A stretch of 64,000 bases of DNA from Alviniconcha marisindica (lineage: Eukaryota > Mollusca > Gastropoda > Provannidae): NCBI GenBank assembly GCA_018857735.1, contig JABMCL010002100.1:422501-486500 (forward strand), written 5' to 3'. Position numbers and translations under genes: made by a program. Of this stretch, positions 62,440-64,000 are shown in pieces; within the stretch, counting starts at the first letter, position 1, and the number at the start of each line of letters is the position of its first letter. Under the pieces are notes generated by a model that saw nothing but the letters and a program-made list of their open reading frames with translations, was not told the DNA's origin and made no database searches.

Positions 62440-63724
62440 TTAAAACCTAAGTAAGTAAACAAACTTGGTGTTTTACACCCAGTCAACCAATGTGATTATA
62501 TCAAGGCAAATTTAAAAACTGCTTATAAACCAAACAAAAATGCACTATACAGAACTTCTAAAAATGTATAATACACACAAATCAACCACTTTCAAACAAC
62601 AAATGCATCTAAAACACAATAACACACCAGTGAAGCTCTGAAACTGCAGTTAAAACTGATTTCTCCCAGTTTACTATTCTCATTTTACTGGAAGACTGAT
62701 GTCAGGCTCATTGCAATTAAGTTCTGGTAACTGGATTATACCATCCTGCGACTGTGACTCATACAGGGGTACTACCTCAAAACAAGTCCATCACAGATGA
62801 AATAAGCTGGAGTGATGAGAGTTTTGTAAGGACTGCAGAAACCAGCATCCCATAGAGTAGTCAGTTTGTTGGCATACCACAGTGCAATTGGTCAGCTGTC
62901 ACTTTGCTGGCTTACCACAGTGCAACCAGACAGTCGTCAGTTTGTTTGCTTACCACAGTGCAAACGGTCAGCTGTCACTTTGCTGGCTTACCACAGTGCA
63001 ACCAGACAGTCGTCAGTTTGTTTGCTTACCACAGTGCAAACGGTCAGCCGTCACTTTGTTGGCTTACAACAGTGCAACCAGTCAGCTGTCAGTTTGCTGG
63101 CTTACCACCATGCAACCAGTCAGCTGTCAGTTTGTTGGCTTACCACAGTGCAACTGATCAGCAGTCAGTTTGTTGGGGTACTACAATGCAATTGGTCAGC
63201 TGTCAGTTTGTTGGCTTACCACAGTGCAACCGATCAGCAGTGGTTTGTTGGGGTACTACAATGCAACTAGTCAGCTGTCAATTTGTTGGCTTACCACAGT
63301 GCAACTGATCAGCTGTCAATTTGTTGGCTTACCACAGTGCAACTGATCAGCAGTCAGTTTGTTGGGGTACTACAATGCAACTGGTCAGCTGTCAATTTGT
63401 TGGCTTACCACAGTGCAACCAGTCAGCAGTCAGTTTGTTGGGGTACTACAATGCAACTGGTCAGCTGTCAATTTGTTGGCTTACCACAGTGCAACCAGTC
63501 AGCAGTCAGTTTGTTGGGGTACTACAATGCAACCGGTCAGCCGTCAATTTGCTGGCTTACCACAGTGCAACTGGTCAGCCGTCAGCTTGCGCAGCATACG
63601 TCCCTGCATGGGTGACGGCAGAGCGCACACCGTCTCTCTTGCCAGTCGGACCTTCTTGCTCTCCGCCCACTGCACAACCCACCGCAGGTGGCAGTCGCAT
63701 CGCAGGTAGTCAGACCCAAAGTCA
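33575..63724 (-). CDS. ADGRA3: ADGRA-class adhesion GPCR (ADGRA2/ADGRA3-like), partial at the window edge
   Basis: Thirteen exons on the minus strand encode, in order: LRR C-terminal cap (CDCHLRW), Ig domain (FECRAS...WSCQV), hormone-receptor motif, GAIN helices and strands, GPS-like motif, 7TM, and a tail of about 650 residues ending KKETSV. ADGRA2 (GPR124) and ADGRA3 (GPR125) share this architecture and end in ETTV, a PDZ ligand. Intracellular loop 2, [20 protein letters not shown] + [13 protein letters not shown], is the family's signature. TM6 [20 protein letters not shown] fits both paralogues, so A2 versus A3 is not decided; the symbol is the closest family name. Signal peptide and LRR exons must lie beyond 64000. 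Exon phases agree throughout, but the last exon needs a frame change near 36068 (see findings). Confidence 0.87.
36098..36550 (-). repeat. Minisatellite of the ADGRA last-exon 3' splice site
   Basis: About nine units of 36-40 bp, 'ACACAACAAAATGCACACTG' + 'ACACCATGACAGAT' (plus). On the minus strand CATGGTGTCAG|TGTGCATTTTGTTGTG parallels the exon edge TATGGTGAG|TGAGCACTTGTTGTG. The units appear to be acceptor plus the first 15-20 exon bases. Longer, more diverged units lie at 36420-36550. Confidence 0.7.
36648..36725. repeat. Dispersed repeat family B, copy 2
   Basis: 'TTAGTTAGTAATTGGATTTT', 'ACATCCTGCTAACTGCACAG' and 'CCACCTCAGGATGATCAA' match 26640-26725. Confidence 0.5.
37222..37401 (-). 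CDS. ADGRA3: ADGRA exon: ICL2 and TM4
   Basis: Acceptor CTGTTGCAG at 37402-37403, donor GAGTA|GTGAGT at 37221. Reads [59 protein letters not shown]. The Pro-rich loop before LRFY and the GIP.I.CGITAA motif are ADGRA hallmarks. Phase 2 in, 2 out. Confidence 0.92.
37740..38491 (-). repeat. Minisatellite of the ADGRA TM2-TM3 exon 5' splice site
   Basis: About eleven units of about 64 bp: 'CCGCTCCATGGGTATTCACT', 'TAGATGTGACACTGATATAC', 'CATATCATACCACTCTTCTA'. The exon edge is CCCGCATGTACTCAC|TTGGACGTAATGGTGATCC (plus), so each unit is a mutated copy of the donor (GTGAGT/GTGAAT) and the last roughly 18 exon bases. Units at 37900-37990 still have CCGCATGTATTCAC. Confidence 0.88.
38492..38677 (-). 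CDS. ADGRA3: ADGRA exon: TM2-TM3
   Basis: Acceptor GTCTGCAG at 38678-38679, donor CCAA|GTGAGT at 38491. Reads [61 protein letters not shown].....HY.TLA is the conserved TM3 start of this class. Phase 2 in, 2 out. Confidence 0.92.
39135..39325. repeat. (CA)n/(CGCA)n microsatellite
   Basis: Simple repeat between the TM1 and TM2-TM3 exons. A (CTT)n run also lies at 38938-38960. Confidence 0.95.
39381..39493 (-). CDS. ADGRA3: ADGRA exon: TM1
   Basis: Acceptor TTTGTGCAG at 39494-39495, donor TTCAG|GTCAGT at 39380. Reads [20 protein letters not shown] and [17 protein letters not shown]. Phase 0 in, 2 out. Confidence 0.9.
39539..39840 (-). pseudogene. Interrupted pseudo-copy of the ADGRA TM1 exon
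   Basis: 39776-39840 matches the 5' half of the TM1 exon with its acceptor (CAGATCCTGCACAAAGAATA identical; GATCGCAGGATCCATCA versus GATCACAGGCTCCATCA). 39539-39568 matches its 3' half (AAAGACACAGCTGCCCACA). Between them sit a (GT)n tract and a LINE-like 3' end (39715-39775). The copy reads DLSEKQ then a stop, so it is not functional. Confidence 0.75.
39715..39775 (+). mobile_element. LINE-like 3' terminus, copy B
   Basis: GTTAAGCCACATTTTAATTT, CTCTGATGAGATAATAAAGT and AATCTTGAATCTTGAAT match 16472-16532 inversely. A (GT)n tract at 39668-39709 precedes it. Confidence 0.6.
40300..40735. repeat. (CA)n block with embedded tandem units
   Basis: Mostly CA repeats. 'CACTGTCACACACACATATA', 'TATTATACACATGCATGCAT' occurs twice (40530-40575, 40665-40710), showing a segmental duplication inside the block. 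Confidence 0.92.
40835..40938 (-). CDS. ADGRA3: ADGRA exon: GPS-like motif
   Basis: Acceptor CTCACCAG at 40939-40940, donor GAG|GTCAGA at 40834. Reads [20 protein letters not shown] and [15 protein letters not shown]. This is the W..DGC...HLS.(F)AV core of a GPS, but the Cys normally 2-3 residues before the HLS position is Val/Tyr here. Phase 1 in, 0 out. Confidence 0.9.
41130..41255. repeat. (GT)n/(ATGC)n microsatellite
   Basis: Simple repeat in the intron between the two GAIN exons. Confidence 0.95.
41349..41450 (-). CDS. ADGRA3: ADGRA exon: GAIN beta strands
   Basis: Acceptor TTTGCAG at 41451-41452, donor AATG|GTCAGT at 41348. Reads [20 protein letters not shown] and [19 protein letters not shown] is shared with GPR124 and the WDF precedes the GPS exon. 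Phase 1 in, 1 out. Confidence 0.9.
41580..42500. other. Intron sequence, nothing recognised
   Basis: A (CTT)n run at 41802-41820; otherwise unique sequence with no coding signal. Confidence 0.5.
42650..42850. repeat. About 53-bp tandem repeat, 3-4 copies
   Basis: 'GTGGACAGACACACAACACA' + 'TTAACATCCCTGTGTGCCAA' recurs; clearly an outlying relative of the 63-bp array to its right. Preceded by a G-rich tract at 42525-42570. Confidence 0.8.
42990..44735. repeat. 63-bp minisatellite, about 27 copies
   Basis: 'AATGATTAATGTCCCTGTGC', 'ACTGACAATGCTGAACAGGT', 'GGGGATGGACACACACAGAA' repeat with a 63-bp period in the intron between GAIN exons. Two unit types (ACCAAC...GTGGGG and ACTGAT...GTGAGG) often alternate, so a higher-order 126-bp pattern is present. 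Because 63 is a multiple of three, minus frames stay open for up to 395 codons (21-residue Cys/Val/His repeat); these are not genes. Confidence 0.96.
45150..45735. repeat. Poly-C, (CA)n and (CT)n simple-sequence block
   Basis: Poly-C at 45150-45200, then alternating CA and CT runs to 45735. Low complexity only. Confidence 0.95.
45898..46093 (-). CDS. ADGRA3: ADGRA exon: GAIN domain
   Basis: Acceptor TTGTTGCAG at 46094-46095, donor GTCG|GTCAGT at 45897. Reads [40 protein letters not shown], ...[25 protein letters not shown] is strictly conserved in ADGRA proteins. The GTCAGT donor is chosen among three because it gives the phase (1) that the next exon needs. Confidence 0.88.
46400..47800. repeat. 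About 47-bp minisatellite, about 27 diverged copies
   Basis: 'TTGTCCACCATGTAATACTC' and 'GTCAGCCATGTCACACCAGC' + 'TATGC' alternate with variable omission of sub-units (for example CATGTCCACCATGTCAGCC). In ADGRA intron, upstream of the GAIN exon; not derived from that exon's edge as far as I can see. Confidence 0.93.
47940..49660. other. Intron sequence, nothing recognised
   Basis: Includes a G-rich tract at 48970-49028. A splice-like 91-bp segment at about 49250-49340 was considered and rejected. No gene is supported. Confidence 0.5.
49675..49912. repeat. (GT)n/(GCAT)n microsatellite
   Basis: Long GT run passing into GTGCAT repeats. Confidence 0.95.
50280..51140. repeat. Pair of about 75-bp direct repeats and a local duplication
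   Basis: 50283-50360 and 51065-51140 share 'GAGGTTCACTCTTTG', 'AAGCACAGAACAAGATGCAT'. Between them, 'GACATCAAAGTGCTGGGA' occurs at 50696 and 50765 with similar flanks (a 70-bp tandem duplication). A poly-G tract is at 50488-50511. Confidence 0.7.
51781..51855. repeat. (CA)n microsatellite
   Basis: Simple CA repeat in ADGRA intron. Confidence 0.95.
52193..52266 (-). pseudogene. tRNA-like pseudogene / SINE head
   Basis: Minus strand: TGTGGTCTAATGGTTAGCA (A-box region, as in tRNA-Glu/Gln) and AAGTTCAAACTC (B-box-like) about 35 bases apart. The anticodon stem is mismatched and the acceptor ends do not pair, so it is not a working tRNA. Confidence 0.55.
53207..53330 (-). mobile_element. LINE ORF2 C-terminal fragment
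   Basis: Minus strand reads [20 protein letters not shown] then [16 protein letters not shown], the 'R.F...(A/G)PSVWN.LP..LR....FK..L' signature of non-LTR elements. Truncated and isolated in ADGRA intron. Confidence 0.7.
53580..54735. repeat. About 87-bp minisatellite, about 13 copies
   Basis: 'AACATTTGCTGTGTACAGAG', 'TTCTATGTCAGGATTACTTG', 'ACACTGGCATATTACTGTCT', 'CTAGCCAGCATGTTA' repeat in order. Intronic; origin unknown. Confidence 0.95.
54990..56679 (-). repeat. Minisatellite of ADGRA exon 56680-56923 5' splice site
   Basis: Units of about 60-90 bp: 'CACTGACCTCACTCCACAAG', 'TGTCTGTTTTCTGAGCTGTT', 'TCAAAGACAGACACACAATG'. The exon edge is CACTGAC|CTCACTCCACAGGTGTC + TGTTTTCTGTGCTGTTTCCA (plus). 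Each unit is thus a copy of the donor (GAG|GTCAGT on the minus strand) plus about 40 terminal exon bases. Copies next to the exon (56230-56680) are very similar; those at 54990-55900 are strongly decayed and contain insertions such as 55895-55935 and 55985-56090. Confidence 0.88.
55985..56090. repeat. Solo arm of the 21.7-kb foldback element
   Basis: 'CATCCAAACACATAAAAGGT', 'GAATGCTATTTGTTAGGACA', 'TTTGTCAAGCTACAAAACAA' match one arm of 21706-21965, with about 15% divergence by eye, inserted inside the splice-junction array. Confidence 0.75.
56680..56923 (-). CDS. ADGRA3: ADGRA exon: GAIN helical region
   Basis: Acceptor TGAATGCAG at 56924-56925, donor GAG|GTCAGT at 56679. Reads [40 protein letters not shown], ...[28 protein letters not shown] parallels SPNIALEA of ADGRA3. 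The alternative GTGAGG donor five bases upstream gives phase 1, which the next exon does not accept. Phase 2 in, 0 out. Confidence 0.85.
57110..58000 (-). repeat. Minisatellite of ADGRA exon 58186-58280 5' splice site
   Basis: Units of about 63 bp at 57110-57450: 'GCATGTACCAACCTCTTGGT', 'GGCACAACTGTCTGTGTCTC', 'AACAAGCAAAGAATGCAGCG'. The exon edge is GTACTAAC|CTTTTGGTGGCACGACTGTC plus ...CCTCAGTAAGCA (plus strand). So each unit carries the donor (AGGTTGGTA or AGGTTAGTA, minus) and about 38 exon bases. Decayed copies occur at 57820-57970. A (GT)n run splits the array at 57463-57544. Confidence 0.88.
58186..58280 (-). CDS. ADGRA3: ADGRA exon: GAIN helix
   Basis: Acceptor TTACCCCAG at 58281-58282, donor AAAAG|GTTAGT at 58185. 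Reads [20 protein letters not shown] and [11 protein letters not shown], matching the ASNLM..DE..L..AQ..SRA region of ADGRA. Phase 0 in, 2 out. Confidence 0.87.
58400..59235. other. Intron sequence, nothing recognised
   Basis: Contains G-rich tracts (58510-58535 and poly-G 59200-59220), otherwise no features. Confidence 0.5.
59361..59525 (-). CDS. ADGRA3: ADGRA exon: start of GAIN helical subdomain
   Basis: Acceptor CTGTTGCAG at 59526-59527, donor GCT|GTAAGT at 59360. Reads [20 protein letters not shown] and [20 protein letters not shown]. Phase 0 both ends. Confidence 0.87.
59605..60055. repeat. About 70-bp minisatellite built from a SINE-tail sequence, 6-7 copies
   Basis: Units 'CCCTGATATAACCCTATGTG', 'GTTGACTGGGCTCAAAGCAC', 'CAACTAACTAACTAACAG'. 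The reverse complement, ...CCCAGTCAACCACATAGGGTT ATATCAGGGC, is the same sequence seen as single copies at 55895-55935 and 62462-62512. Confidence 0.88.
60316..60594 (-). CDS. ADGRA3: ADGRA exon: Ig end and hormone-receptor motif
   Basis: Acceptor GTTCCACAG at 60595-60596, donor CAG|GTAGGC at 60315. Reads [20 protein letters not shown] (last Ig strand), then a hormone-receptor domain SCPQV...QPCQV...[19 protein letters not shown]. 93 codons, phase 0 both ends. Confidence 0.93.
60885..61450. repeat. About 22-bp minisatellite, about 24 copies
   Basis: 'CACAAAGTGTGACTGAACCA' / 'CACAAAGTGTAACTGAACTC' variants in several orders. Intronic; some units contain GTGAGTT on the minus strand but they do not match the flanking exons. 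Confidence 0.93.
61899..62173 (-). CDS. ADGRA3: ADGRA exon: immunoglobulin domain
   Basis: Acceptor GTTTTACAG at 62174-62175, donor CAG|GTGGGT at 61898. Reads [56 protein letters not shown], ...SHEGIWSCQ. It has both Ig cysteines and the core Trp, and a conserved His-Asp link from the LRRCT. Phase 1 in, 0 out. Confidence 0.93.
62250..62437. repeat. Two (CA)n microsatellites
   Basis: CA runs at 62250-62302 and 62383-62437 just upstream of the Ig exon. Confidence 0.95.
62462..62512 (+). repeat. SINE-tail-like single copy
   Basis: 'CTTGGTGTTTTACACCCAGT', 'CAACCAATGTGATTATATCA' matches 55895-55935 and is the single-copy relative of the 59.6-60.05 kb array unit. Confidence 0.65.
62862..63560 (-). 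repeat. Minisatellite of the ADGRA LRRCT exon 5' splice site
   Basis: About 18 units of 38 bp. Type A, 'TTGGCTTACCACAGTGCAAC' + 'CGATCAGCTGTCAATTTG', is the exon edge CTGGCTTAC|CACAGTGCAACTGGTCAGCC + GTCAGCTTG: nine intron bases with the GTAAGC donor plus about 29 exon bases. Type B has GGGGTACTACAATGCAAC in place of the donor. From about 63165 the types mostly alternate, forming a 76-bp higher-order unit. Confidence 0.95.
63561..63724 (-). CDS. ADGRA3: ADGRA exon: LRR C-terminal cap
   Basis: Acceptor TTGTCGCAG at 63725-63726, donor TGTG|GTAAGC at 63560. Reads [54 protein letters not shown]. This is an LRRCT domain: CDC.LRW...W and two later Cys. Phase 2 in, 1 out. This is the most 5' exon in the window. 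Confidence 0.93.
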
Positions 63725-64000
63725 CTGCGACAAGCAATCATGTCAGACTACTGTCACTCCAACAAAGGAATCCTGTCAGGCTACTGCCACTCTGAGAAAA
63801 GCAATTATGTCAGACTACTGCCATTCCAACAAAGCAATCATGTTTAGATTACTGTCACTGTAACAAAGCAATCCCATCAGATTACTGCCACTTAACAAAA
63901 GAAAACAATCACATCAGATAACTGTCAGGTTATGGTGACTGCAACAAGAAATCAGGTCAGAACTCAGATCGCCTGTCACCGCAACAAAGCAATGTCAGAT
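63725..64000 (-). repeat. Minisatellite of the ADGRA LRRCT exon 3' splice site
   Basis: About eight units of 33-37 bp to the window end: 'ATGTCAGACTACTGTCACTC' + 'CAACAAAGCAATC'. The exon edge is GTCAGACCCAAAGTCACTG|CGACAAGCAATCATG (plus), the same unit. Each copy therefore carries about 14-18 exon bases plus the acceptor region. The array continues beyond the window. Confidence 0.85.

Overview
This is a window of animal nuclear DNA: split genes with consensus GT-AG introns, very many (AC)n/(AG)n/(AT)n microsatellites, tRNA-derived SINE and LINE fragments, and long minisatellites. Both recognisable proteins are metazoan, and the repeat style suggests a lophotrochozoan, most likely a mollusc (inference, not provable here). 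There are no prokaryotic features, CRISPR arrays or intact RNA genes.

Layout. Bases 1-6.8 kb are repeats and LINE debris with no recognisable gene. Minus strand 19931-6808 is a complete MAP9 orthologue (microtubule-associated protein 9/ASAP). I assembled it into 12 phase-consistent coding exons giving 802 codons plus stop, with a probable promoter and non-coding first exon at about 20.38-20.48 kb. Bases 20.5-33.4 kb are intergenic: a LINE zinc-knuckle fragment, a 110-bp-arm hairpin element, a 56-bp satellite and a composite (GT)n array. Minus strand 63724 (continuing past the right edge) to 33575 is the 3' two thirds of an ADGRA-class adhesion GPCR (ADGRA2/ADGRA3, GPR124/GPR125 relative). It has LRRCT, Ig, hormone-receptor, GAIN/GPS and 7TM regions and a long tail ending in the PDZ ligand ETSV. 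Its LRR and signal-peptide exons lie beyond 64000.

The genes point the same way and are not known to act together. MAP9 binds spindle and ciliary microtubules. ADGRA receptors are surface receptors with LRR/Ig ectodomains and PDZ-binding tails.

The most unusual observation is that many intronic minisatellites in both genes are tandem copies of the adjacent exon's own splice junction (last or first 10-40 exon bases plus the 5' or 3' splice site). I see this clearly at nine exon edges, including both sides of the LRRCT exon. The copies look most exon-like next to the exon and decay outward. I know of no description of such splice-junction minisatellites. Other notable points are a likely 13-bp slippage deletion shifting frame in the TM5 region, an interrupted pseudo-copy of the TM1 exon, a minisatellite grown from a SINE-tail sequence, and an altered GPS motif.
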